A stretch of DNA of 32,822 nt from Rugosibacter sp. (GTDB lineage: Bacteria > Pseudomonadota > Gammaproteobacteria > Burkholderiales > Rhodocyclaceae): the NCBI GenBank assembly GCA_011620215.1, contig WOZP01000164.1, positions 1 through 32,822 of the forward strand, in the 5' to 3' direction. The notes under the pieces were generated by a model. The model had not been told where the DNA came from and did no database searches. It worked only from the letters and a program-made list of their open reading frames with translations. The position numbers and the translations under genes are program-made. Shown one piece after another: positions 23,864 to 31,193 of the stretch. The stretch's first letter is position 1; each line of letters starts with the position of its first letter.

Positions 23864-24499
23864 CTAGAGAAGCTCATCGAGTGTCTGGTTCAGATGTGTT
23901 TGATCTCCCCAGAGCGTGATGAGCCATCCTGCATTGCTATGGTCTAGCCAGTTAAGCCCCGCATTGGGGATGGGAAAATCACGCGGTGTATCCAACGGGC
24001 GCTGCGTGGCCAGGCGGTAAATGATGTCGAGCACGCCGCCGTGGGTGAAGATCAGCACCGCTTGACCGCGATGTTGTTCCGCCAGGGTGCTCAGACTGTC
24101 TTGTATGCGTGCGGCGAAAGCCGCGAGCGATTCGCCGGTGTCATAGGCGTAATGCAGGTCGCGTGCCTGATGCAAGTGATACATCGCTGGATAAGCGTGC
24201 GCTGCCTCGGCAGAGGTTAGCCCCTGATGCGTGCCGTAATGGCGTTCGCGAAAACTCGGCGCTGGTGATACGGCAAGGTCTAGGTCGGCGGTTGCAATTT
24301 TGGCAGTATGCCAGGCGCGAGCGAGGTCCGAGCTATATATCGCAGCGAATGCGGGCGCTTTTTTCAAGTGTGCACGCAAGGCCACCGCCTGCGCCTGGCC
24401 GACGGTATTGAGCGAAATATCGATTTGCCCCTGCAAGCGTTTTTCAGCGTTCCAGTCGGTTTCACCGTGACGCACAATGCAAAAGCGGGTGATAGTCAT
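23864..24499 (-). CDS. Histidine phosphatase family protein
   Basis: The 211-residue enzyme is a broad-specificity member of the phosphoglycerate-mutase-like fold. The N-terminal motif is CIVRHGETDWN; IYSSDLARAWHTA follows, and the second catalytic His is in LIFTHGGVLD. A conserved Glu is in RERHYGTHQGLT. I chose ATG 24499 (MTITRFCIVRHGE); the frame is open 108 nt further, but that stretch is not family-like. Copy 5 of the dispersed repeat encodes residues 76-83 (VSPAPSF), directly before RERHYG. The substrate is unknown; cobalamin and sugar-phosphate phosphatases share this layout. Confidence 0.85.
   Translation of the reverse strand: MTITRFCIVRHGETDWNAEKRLQGQIDISLNTVGQAQAVALRAHLKKAPAFAAIYSSDLARAWHTAKIATADLDLAVSPAPSFRERHYGTHQGLTSAEAAHAYPAMYHLHQARDLHYAYDTGESLAAFAARIQDSLSTLAEQHRGQAVLIFTHGGVLDIIYRLATQRPLDTPRDFPIPNAGLNWLDHSNAGWLITLWGDQTHLNQTLDELL
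24251..24273 (+). repeat. Dispersed 23-bp repeat, copy 5
   Basis: AAAA plus CTCGGCGCTGGTGATACGG (one mismatch, G to C), followed by CAAG as in copy 3. Antisense within the phosphatase gene, read V-S-P-A-P-S-F in the same phase as copy 1. Confidence 0.9.
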
Positions 24500-24664
24500 T
24501 TGATCGTGGCTAGTAGAGAAGAGATAGAAGAAGGAAGGGAGGAAATTGATTAAACTGAACAAGATTCGTTGTGGATATGCAGCATATTCACCACGTTCAG
24601 CAGGCATGCGGCGATTTTAACGGCTCGCAGGCGGACACAGAAAAATTGCGAGGAAAATTGTCTC
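24500..24664. promoter_or_regulatory. Divergent promoter region, phosphatase / TRAP operon
   Basis: This 165-bp region separates the divergent phosphatase and dctQ. A near-palindrome ATATG-CAG-CATAT (24575-24587), flanked by GTGG and CCAC, could be an operator site for the transporter operon. A purine-rich run lies at about 24514-24545. No convincing -35/-10 pair was found by eye. Confidence 0.3.
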
Positions 24665-25264
24665 ATGCAGCGTTTGCTTTACGCATCTCGTCTTATTGAT
24701 AGTCTTAACCAGCGCATCGGTAACAGCATCCTGTGGCTGATTCTTGTCGCCGTGCTCATCAGCGCAGGCAATGCGCTGGTACGCAAGGTGTTTCAGACAA
24801 GCTCGAATGCCTTGCTTGAGGTGCAGTGGTATCTGTTTTCTGCCGTGTTTCTCCTCGGCGCAGGTTACGCCTTGCTTAAAAATGCGCATGTGCGAATCGA
24901 CTTTGTGGCGAGCCATCTGTCTCGGCGCACGGTTCACTGGATCGAGATTGTCGGCATCGTGGTGTTTTTGCTGCCGCTATGTTTCATGCTGATTGACCTT
25001 TCCTGGCCGCTGGTGCTGAATGCCTGGGTGAGCGGTGAAATGTCGCAGAACGCGGGCGGGCTGATTCGCTGGCCGGTCTATCTGCTGCTACCCGTGGGTT
25101 TGGCGCTGCTGTTGCTACAAGGAATTTCGGAATTGATTAAACGCGTTGCTTATTTGCGCGGTGTGTTGATTGAGTCTAGTGAAGAGGACGAAAATAGCGA
25201 AGGCCGCGCAGCAGAGAGCGAAATCAACACCCATGCGCTGACTGCCTCGAAAGAAATTCGCTAA
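24665..25264 (+). CDS. dctQ: TRAP transporter small membrane subunit (DctQ family)
   Basis: The 199-residue protein has four predicted membrane segments (about residues 20-38, 50-70, 88-112 and 135-155), the usual number for DctQ. Visible features are ILWLILVAVLISAGNALVRK near the N-terminus and a conserved Trp in LEVQWYLFSAVFLLGAGYALL (quoted in parts: EVQWYLFSAVFLL). A charged cytoplasmic tail ends the chain. I chose ATG 24665, with GAGGAAAATTGTCTC upstream; the frame extends to an ATG at 24569 that gives a non-membrane, Arg-rich extension. Its TAA overlaps the dctM ATG (TAATG). Confidence 0.9.
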   Translation: MQRLLYASRLIDSLNQRIGNSILWLILVAVLISAGNALVRKVFQTSSNALLEVQWYLFSAVFLLGAGYALLKNAHVRIDFVASHLSRRTVHWIEIVGIVVFLLPLCFMLIDLSWPLVLNAWVSGEMSQNAGGLIRWPVYLLLPVGLALLLLQGISELIKRVAYLRGVLIESSEEDENSEGRAAESEINTHALTASKEIR

Positions 25265-26982
25265 TGACCATGCTTGCCCACAATTTTGTGCCGCTGCTGT
25301 TTGCGGGCCTTTTGGTTTTTTTATTGACGGGTTTCCCCGTCGCCTTTGCGCTCGCTGCCACAGGCTTGAGTTTTGGTTTGCTGGGCATTGAGCTCGGGCT
25401 GTTTCCCCCCGTGCTTTTCCAGGCATTGCCGTTGCGCGTCCTGGGCATCATGCAAAACGATACCTTGCTGGCGATACCCTTCTTTACCTTGATGGGCGGC
25501 CTGCTGCAAAAAAGTGGCATGGCCGAAGACTTGCTGGAAACGGTTGGTCAAGTCTTCGGCCCCTTGCGTGGTGGCTTGGCGCTGGCGGTTATTTTTGTCG
25601 GCGCGCTCTTGGCGGCCACCACCGGCGTGGTCGCCGCTGCAGTCATCTCCATGGGGCTGATTTCCCTGCCTATCATGTTGCGCTATGGCTACCACCGCAC
25701 CATTGCCACCGGCGTGATCACGGCATCCGGCACATTGGCGCAGGCCATTCCTCCCTCCCTGGTGTTGATTGTGATGGCTGATCAGCTGGGCCGTCCGGTG
25801 GGTGATATGTATGCCGGTGCCATGCTGCCAGGCTTGTTGCTGGTGGGTTTGTATGCACTGTTTATTATCGCCATTGCCATAGTAAAACCTGCCTGGGTGC
25901 CTGCATTGCCTGTCGAGGCACGTATTTATCATGAAGCCAATGGGGCCAGCGGCCATGTTTCGCTGCTGGTCTTGTTAGTGATCGCGGCTACGGCCGGGGT
26001 TGGCTGGTCGCAGGTTCATAGTGATCTGGTTGGCCGCTGGCTGGATCGCAGCGGTGTTGCACCGGGGGACGAAATTGTGATTTTTTCTCTCGCCATCGCC
26101 GCGCTCACTGCCTTGGGCTTGGCGCTGCTCAATCGCGGGTTGGGTTTGAAATTTTTTTCGCGCTTAACCGAGCGCGTTACCTTTGTATTGATCCCGCCGC
26201 TGGTGCTGATTTTTCTTGTGCTGGGCACGATTTTTCTTGGCATCGCCACGCCCACCGAAGGGGGTGCGCTGGGTGCGCTGGGTGCGCTATGCATGGCATT
26301 GGCCAAACGCCGTCTGACGAAAAAACTGCTCGTCGAAGCGTTGGACAACACCACGCGACTCACCGCCTTTGTGATGTTTATTCTGATTGGTTCAACGGTG
26401 TTTTCATTCACCTTTAATGCGGCGGATGGCCAAGCCTGGATCGGGCATTTGTTCGATAAATTACCTGGCGGCATCATAGGATTTTTGCTGGTCGTGAATG
26501 TGCTCATCTTTGTGCTGGGCATGTTTATCGACTTTTTTGAAATCGCCTTTATCGTTGTGCCCCTGCTGGTACCGGTTGCCAATGCGCTGGGTATTGATCT
26601 GGTGTGGTTCGGTGTTATTTTGGCGATGAATCTGCAAACCTCGTTTTTAACGCCCCCGTTTGGTTTCGCCCTGTTTTATTTGCGCAGCGTGGCCCCCAAT
26701 GGCGACACGACAGACCGCATCACCGGTGCACGCATTCCTGCGGTGACTACGGCGCAGATCTATAAAGGGTCAATCGCTTTTATTGTGCTGCAACTCATCA
26801 TGGTCGTCGCGATTATCCGCTGGCCCGGGTTGGTGCTTGATCAAATTGATGCAGCACCCGCTACTTTGAGTGGGCAAGGTTTGCAACTACCCGACGCAGT
26901 GGATGCTAACGGAGAAGATGATCCGATGCGCGATCTGCTGGACGTCATCCGCCGCGAACAAGCAGCAACGCCCCCGCGCTAA
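25264..26982 (+). CDS. dctM: TRAP transporter large permease (DctM family)
   Basis: The 572-residue multi-spanning protein is the Na+-coupled transport subunit. It has typical segments ALAATGLSFGLLGI, NDTLLAIPFFTLMGGLLQKSG, GALLAATTGVVAAAVISMG and ASGTLAQAIPPSLVLIV in the first half, and LGMFIDFFEIAFIVVPLLVP and FLTPPFGFALFYLRSVAP in the second. At 572 residues it is longer than the common DctM (about 425). The extra length falls in a central region of about residues 205-310 and in a hydrophilic C-terminus. This larger form occurs in some keto-acid-type TRAP systems. It is coupled to dctQ and lies 35 nt before dctP. Confidence 0.93.
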   Translation: MTMLAHNFVPLLFAGLLVFLLTGFPVAFALAATGLSFGLLGIELGLFPPVLFQALPLRVLGIMQNDTLLAIPFFTLMGGLLQKSGMAEDLLETVGQVFGPLRGGLALAVIFVGALLAATTGVVAAAVISMGLISLPIMLRYGYHRTIATGVITASGTLAQAIPPSLVLIVMADQLGRPVGDMYAGAMLPGLLLVGLYALFIIAIAIVKPAWVPALPVEARIYHEANGASGHVSLLVLLVIAATAGVGWSQVHSDLVGRWLDRSGVAPGDEIVIFSLAIAALTALGLALLNRGLGLKFFSRLTERVTFVLIPPLVLIFLVLGTIFLGIATPTEGGALGALGALCMALAKRRLTKKLLVEALDNTTRLTAFVMFILIGSTVFSFTFNAADGQAWIGHLFDKLPGGIIGFLLVVNVLIFVLGMFIDFFEIAFIVVPLLVPVANALGIDLVWFGVILAMNLQTSFLTPPFGFALFYLRSVAPNGDTTDRITGARIPAVTTAQIYKGSIAFIVLQLIMVVAIIRWPGLVLDQIDAAPATLSGQGLQLPDAVDANGEDDPMRDLLDVIRREQAATPPR

Positions 26983-27017
26983 CCGCGATAGTTTTAAAAC
27001 CGAAGGAAATCACTCAA

Positions 27018-28103
27018 ATGCAGCGACGAAAATTTCTTCAGCAAGCCGGCTTGGGCGGCATTCTGGCCACAGGTATTGCCCCTGCAGTACACGCACAAAC
27101 TGATATTCGCTGGCGGCTGGTATCCAGCTTTCCTAAAACGCTGGATACGATTTACATTGCCGCCGAGGTGTTCGCCAAAAAAGTGGCTGAGGCGACCAAC
27201 GGCCGCTTTATCATCTCGGTGCATGCGGGCGGTGAGCTGGTGCCGGCCCTAGGTGTGGTGGATGCCGTGCAGCAGGGCACGGTGGAATGCGCGCATACCT
27301 CGCCGTATTATTTTTTCGGCAAGGATGACACCTTCGCCATTGACTGCGCGATTCCCTTCGGGCTGAATTCACGCCAGATGAGCGCATGGACTTATGAAGG
27401 CAATGGCTTGAAACTCTTTCGCGAGTTCTATCGCAATTACAACATCGTTAATTTTGCGATGGGCAACACCGGGGCGCAAATGGGCGGCTGGTATCGCCAT
27501 GAAATTAAAACGCTGGCTGATATTCGTGGCTTGAAAATTCGCATTGGTGGGTTTTCCGGCAAAGTATTTTCTGCCCTGGGCGCCGTGCCGCAAAGCATCC
27601 CCGGGGGGGAGACCTATCAAGCGCTGGAAAAAGGTGTAATCGATGCCGCTGAATGGGTGGGCCCCTATGATGATGAAAAATTCGGCTTTTATAAAGTGGC
27701 CAAGCACTACTATTACCCCGGCTGGTGGGAAGGCGGCCCGCAACTGGCGCTGTACGTTAATGCCAAAGCGTGGGAACAACTGCCCGCCGACTACAAGGCC
27801 ATTTTGACAACGGCTGCTTCACATGCGCACGTGCATATGCAGGCGCGTTACGATGTGGTTAATCCCCCGGCGTTAAAGCGCCTGGTGGCCAAGGGCACGC
27901 AGGTGCATCGCTTCAGCCCGCAAATCATGCAAGCCGCTTATGACGCCTCGATGGCGCTCTACAGCGACCTATCCGCCAAAAATCCGGCCTGGCGAAAAAT
28001 CTATGCCGACTACGCCGCGTTTCGTGATGAACAGGTGCTGTGGGCGCGGTTTGCTGAAGCGAGTTTTGATCAGTTCATGCAAACGGGGCGCAATAAACGC
28101 TGA
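27018..28103 (+). CDS. dctP: TRAP transporter solute-binding protein (DctP, TakP-like)
   Basis: The 361-residue periplasmic protein starts MQRRKFLQQAGLGG, a twin-arginine-type signal, with likely cleavage after VHA (residue 26). Conserved family features include the Arg in GLKIRIGGFSGKVF, thought to bind the substrate carboxylate, and GVIDAAEWVGPYDDEKFGFY, which resembles TakP-type proteins that bind 2-oxo acids. AAGGAAATCACTCAA precedes the ATG. It is the last gene of the dctQ-dctM-dctP operon. Substrate class (2-oxo or related monocarboxylates) is inference from these motifs. Confidence 0.9.
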   Translation: MQRRKFLQQAGLGGILATGIAPAVHAQTDIRWRLVSSFPKTLDTIYIAAEVFAKKVAEATNGRFIISVHAGGELVPALGVVDAVQQGTVECAHTSPYYFFGKDDTFAIDCAIPFGLNSRQMSAWTYEGNGLKLFREFYRNYNIVNFAMGNTGAQMGGWYRHEIKTLADIRGLKIRIGGFSGKVFSALGAVPQSIPGGETYQALEKGVIDAAEWVGPYDDEKFGFYKVAKHYYYPGWWEGGPQLALYVNAKAWEQLPADYKAILTTAASHAHVHMQARYDVVNPPALKRLVAKGTQVHRFSPQIMQAAYDASMALYSDLSAKNPAWRKIYADYAAFRDEQVLWARFAEASFDQFMQTGRNKR

Positions 28104-28151
28104 ATCCCGTACTGCCTGACTTCCCGCAGGGCGGAGTCCACAGTGAAGTCC

Positions 28152-28176
28152 GGGTGGAGAAGACTGTTTTCCATCC
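28152..28176 (+). terminator. Possible hairpin after dctP
   Basis: GGGTGGAGAA (28152-28161), loop GACTG, TTTTCCATCC (28167-28176) form a 10-bp stem with two G-U pairs on the plus strand. There is no T run after it, so terminator function is uncertain. Confidence 0.3.
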
Positions 28177-28198
28177 GCAAGCCGACATGCAGATGCCT

Positions 28199-28618
28199 TC
28201 AAGGCCACGCGAGAATCAACACACCAGAAAGGATGAGCAACCCTCCGAGTGCCAGTTTCACCGTTAGCGCTTCGCCAAGGAATGTAATGGCAAGCACGAT
28301 GGCAAATACAACGCTCAGCTTGTCGATCGGAGCCACCAAGGATGCGGGGGCAAGCTGGAGCGCACGGTAGTAGAGAAGCCAGGATAACCCCGTTGCAAGG
28401 CCAGAAAGAACAAGGAAAGCCACGGAGCGGAGTTCTAATGATCGAGGCACCTGCCACTCGCCACGAAAGCTGACGATGCCAGCAGTCATCACAAGAATCA
28501 CCACAGTGCGTATCAATGTTGCCAGGTTGGAGTTCAATCCGGCTACCCCGAGCTTTCCAAAGATGGCCGTTAAACCTGCAAAAAATGCTGAACCGAGCGC
28601 AAACAGTTGCCAGGACAT
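28199..28618 (-). CDS. Half-size EamA/DMT-superfamily transporter
   Basis: The 139-residue membrane protein has about five hydrophobic helices and a single EamA domain. Motifs are LFALGSAFFAGLTAIFGKLG at the start and YYRALQLAPASLVAPIDKLSVVFAIVLA with FLGEALTVKLALGGLLILSG at the end. Full-size EamA proteins have two such domains; single-domain ones of about 140 residues exist and probably dimerise. The start ATG 28618 lies 4 nt past a run of nine G, preceded by GA, which serves as ribosome-binding site. Substrate unknown. It is on the minus strand, 18 nt after the DedA gene. Confidence 0.85.
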   Translation of the reverse strand: MSWQLFALGSAFFAGLTAIFGKLGVAGLNSNLATLIRTVVILVMTAGIVSFRGEWQVPRSLELRSVAFLVLSGLATGLSWLLYYRALQLAPASLVAPIDKLSVVFAIVLAITFLGEALTVKLALGGLLILSGVLILAWP

Positions 28619-28622
28619 TACG

Positions 28623-28631
28623 CCCCCCCCC
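28623..28631 (-). repeat. Poly-G tract (9 G) at the EamA ribosome-binding site
   Basis: Nine G on the coding strand lie between GA and CGTA-ATG of the EamA gene. The run overlaps the Shine-Dalgarno position, so a change in length would alter spacing to the start. Confidence 0.85.
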
Positions 28632-28636
28632 TCTTT

Positions 28637-29203
28637 TCATGGTTGCTTTTTTTTCATTCTGGCGCGAGACCTTTGCCACACCCAAAAGACTGCGCCAAGC
28701 GAGAGTATGACGATCAACACGATTGCTTCAATCCGCTTGACGTCGGTGATCAAGGAGCTGATAGCTAGACCAAAGGCATATCCAGCACCAGAGATGAGCA
28801 TCGCCCACATGAACGCACCTATGAGGTTGAGTGCTGTAAAGCGAAGCAGTGGTACCGGGCTTGATCCCAAAATCACCGGACCAGCAATGCGCAATCCGTA
28901 AAGAAAACGAACAATCAGGATGAACAAGAGGTCATAACGCTCAAGAAAAGCATGGATACGAGACTTTTGTTTTGCCAGAGAGGGAAAGCGCGCAATCAAT
29001 GCTTCGCCTTTCCAGCGCCCAAGCAAGAATGCCAGCTCATCACCCAGTATCGCGCCCGCGATGGCCACAAGAATCACTGTCGGCAGGGAAAGCAAGCCAC
29101 GATGAGCAGCGAACCCGGCAGCGATCAAGATGGTTTCTCCTTCAAGTAGTGTGCCAATGAAGATTGCGAGATAGCCATAGGATGCGATGAACGCAGTGAT
29201 CAT
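28637..29203 (-). CDS. DedA family membrane protein
   Basis: The 188-residue polytopic protein shows DedA (SNARE-associated) motifs. These include ASYGYLAIFIGTLLEGETILIAAG with the conserved Glu-Gly-Glu stretch (quoted here as LLEGETILIAAG), GAILGDELAFLLGRWKG, and RFLYGLRIAGPVILGSS carrying conserved arginines. Recent work assigns some DedA proteins a role in flipping undecaprenyl phosphate back across the inner membrane. Its ATG overlaps the stop of the kinase gene (ATGA), so it belongs to that operon. The adjacent PAP2 gene suggests linked lipid-carrier recycling, which is inference. Confidence 0.9.
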   Translation of the reverse strand: MITAFIASYGYLAIFIGTLLEGETILIAAGFAAHRGLLSLPTVILVAIAGAILGDELAFLLGRWKGEALIARFPSLAKQKSRIHAFLERYDLLFILIVRFLYGLRIAGPVILGSSPVPLLRFTALNLIGAFMWAMLISGAGYAFGLAISSLITDVKRIEAIVLIVILSLGAVFWVWQRSRARMKKKQP

Positions 29204-30510
29204 GTGTTGAGGCTTTGCTGATAGCGAAAGACCAACCCGCGACTTTCAAGCCCATCCAGCAGGCTTATGCGCCCACCAAGGCTTGCTGCGGCTTCTGCTG
29301 CAATGGCAAGTCCCAGTCCGCTGCCTTCGCCTGTTGTTTCTGACAGCCGATAAAATGGATTGAACACGCGTTGTCGTTCCGCGACAGGGATGCCGGGGCC
29401 ATTGTCGACGATCTCGATGATTGCATTAGTGTCATTCGCATAAAGCCTGAGGGTGACCTCGCCGCCTTCGGGAACATATTTCAATGCGTTATCCAGTGCA
29501 TTTTTAAGTACTAGTCGCAGTGTTTCCGGCGCAGAAGTTAGCCTCAGCGGCTCAATCTCGTCGAGTCCCAAATCGATGCCTTTCGCCTCCGCCATCGGGA
29601 GGTATTCCGCAATCAGCTCTCGAGCCATTGTCGAGACATCGACTTCCTTTTTTTCTAACGGATCTGCTTGAGTTTTGGCAAGGTTTAAGAGTTGCTCCGT
29701 CAGTTGTCGTGCTCTTTCGATACCCGCCTGTAGCGGCAGAACGCGGTCACGCATGTTTTCCAGTGATCCGGCTTGTTTCAGATTTTGCACTTGTATTGAT
29801 AGTGCGGTTAGCGGGCTGCGGAGTTCGTGGGCAGCATCGGCGATAAAGCGTCGCTGTTGAATCATCAAATCACTGACACGTTTGAGCAGATGATTGATGG
29901 CATGAACAAAGGGCGTTATTTCGTCCGGCACTCCCTCGTCTGAGAGGGGGCTAGGCCGATCCGCCGGTTGCGCATCCAGATGACTGGCCAGATTATTGAC
30001 GGGCGCAAGTTCGCTGCGGACGATACGCACGATCAGCCACGCCATCAGGGGCAACAGCATCAGCAGGGGAATAAGTGTACGCAGGGCGCTGTGAATTGCA
30101 ATTTCGTCACGCGTATCCGTCGATTGGGCCACCACGGTTGTCTTGCCAGAGAGGCTTCTCTGCACGAACAACCTGAGAGGTTCGCCGTCAGCCTCAAGCG
30201 TATGAAAGCCGGATGATAAATCGCCCGTAAGCCAAACGGGACGAGGATCGTCTGGTAAGCGAATCACGCTGATGCGTGATTCAGGATCACCCAAGGCGAC
30301 CTCGGCACGATTTGGGCCCCGTGCATCTATCCGCGCAGAAATGCCGGTATTTCGTGTTGCCAGCAAAGCAGTCTGCCGCAGTATGTCGTCCTGGAACTCC
30401 TTCGCTTCGCCATAGGCCAGGATGAACGACGCAGCAGCTGCGACGAGGCCCGCAAGCAGGATAGCGCCGCCCAGCATCAACGTAAGCCGCCGTTGCAGGG
30501 AACGCTTCAT
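29200..30510 (-). CDS. Sensor histidine kinase (QseC/PmrB-like)
   Basis: The 436-residue kinase has TM1 (about 11-33), a periplasmic domain (about 34-143), TM2 (about 144-163), and a short HAMP-like linker. The HisKA domain carries H228 in ADAAHELRSPLTAL. The catalytic domain has N box LKNALDNALKYVPEG, G1 DNGPGIP, F box FNPFYR, and G2 GEGSGLGLAI. This layout matches QseC and PmrB type sensors; the signal cannot be told from sequence. I chose ATG 30510 (MKRSLQRRL), which overlaps the regulator stop as TAATG; an ATG 21 nt further up is also open. It is cotranscribed with the regulator. Confidence 0.88.
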   Translation of the reverse strand: MKRSLQRRLTLMLGGAILLAGLVAAAASFILAYGEAKEFQDDILRQTALLATRNTGISARIDARGPNRAEVALGDPESRISVIRLPDDPRPVWLTGDLSSGFHTLEADGEPLRLFVQRSLSGKTTVVAQSTDTRDEIAIHSALRTLIPLLMLLPLMAWLIVRIVRSELAPVNNLASHLDAQPADRPSPLSDEGVPDEITPFVHAINHLLKRVSDLMIQQRRFIADAAHELRSPLTALSIQVQNLKQAGSLENMRDRVLPLQAGIERARQLTEQLLNLAKTQADPLEKKEVDVSTMARELIAEYLPMAEAKGIDLGLDEIEPLRLTSAPETLRLVLKNALDNALKYVPEGGEVTLRLYANDTNAIIEIVDNGPGIPVAERQRVFNPFYRLSETTGEGSGLGLAIAAEAAASLGGRISLLDGLESRGLVFRYQQSLNT

Positions 30511-31169
30511 TATGATTTCTCGACCATCCATCCAGCGCCGCGTACATTCTTGATGGTATCGGCACCCAGTTTCTTGCGCACGCCATGTATCAGAAAATCA
30601 ACCGCATTGCTTTCCACTTCCTCGTTCCAGCCGTAAATTCGTTCTTCAAGTTCGGTCCGGGTGAAAATTCTCCCCGGCTGCAGCAGTAGCGCATGCAGCA
30701 AGGCAAATTCGCGGGCGCTTAGCCTCTCTGCTACATTGCCGCGTCGCACTTCGCGCGTTGCCGGGTCGAGGCTGATTATTCCGTTAGAAAGCATTGGCGC
30801 CGCTTGGCCACCATGGCGGCGGATGATTGCACGCAACCTGGCCAGCATCTCATGAACATCAAAGGGTTTCACCAGATAGTCATCTGCGCCGAGATCCAGT
30901 CCCTTGATTCGATCTTCCACGCCATCGCGGGCGGTGATGACAATGACCGGCACGGAGTTACCTGCCTGGCGCAGACGGCGCAGCACTTCCAATCCGTCGC
31001 GCTTGGGCAGGCCCAGATCAAGTAGCACGGCTTGGTGTTCACCGTACTCCAATGTGTTGTTTGCCGTAGCGCCGTCTTTTACCCAGTCCACGGCATAGGC
31101 AGCATCCTTGAGTGCGACAGATATCGCCTCGCCAATCATGGGGTCATCTTCTACGAGCAAAATACGCAT
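30510..31169 (-). CDS. OmpR/PhoB-family response regulator (QseB/PmrA-like)
   Basis: The 219-residue regulator has a receiver domain with MRILLVEDDP at the start, phosphoacceptor D51 (VLLDLGLPKRDG), and the KPFD lysine at about 100. The DNA-binding winged helix is at about 125-219 (LSAREFALLHALLLQPGRIFTRTELEERIYGW, quoted in parts as LSAREFALLHALL and RTELEERIYGW, then VDFLIHGVRKKLG). It acts with the downstream kinase. Starts GTG 31172 or ATG 31169 are adjacent; I chose the ATG. It is 24 nt after the PAP2 gene, so the operon may begin further up. Confidence 0.92.
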   Translation of the reverse strand: MRILLVEDDPMIGEAISVALKDAAYAVDWVKDGATANNTLEYGEHQAVLLDLGLPKRDGLEVLRRLRQAGNSVPVIVITARDGVEDRIKGLDLGADDYLVKPFDVHEMLARLRAIIRRHGGQAAPMLSNGIISLDPATREVRRGNVAERLSAREFALLHALLLQPGRIFTRTELEERIYGWNEEVESNAVDFLIHGVRKKLGADTIKNVRGAGWMVEKS

Positions 31170-31193
31170 CACTAATCGCTTATCCGAAATGGT

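Noticed and set aside
23755-23947. Plus-strand open stretch reading EHWLADEALCHRVEV...VIDDVELV, possible gene fragment
   Set aside because: It has no ATG or ribosome-binding site and its second half is antisense to the phosphatase; no family recognised.
4617-24273. Dispersed repeat as a CRISPR array or insertion-sequence ends
   Set aside because: Copies are 1.7-9.6 kb apart, all in one orientation, with no spacers, cas genes, transposase or terminal inverted pairs.
24500-24607. N-terminal extension of the histidine phosphatase
   Set aside because: The RHGE motif should lie close to the N-terminus, and the extension overlaps the promoter region; ATG 24499 gives the usual start.
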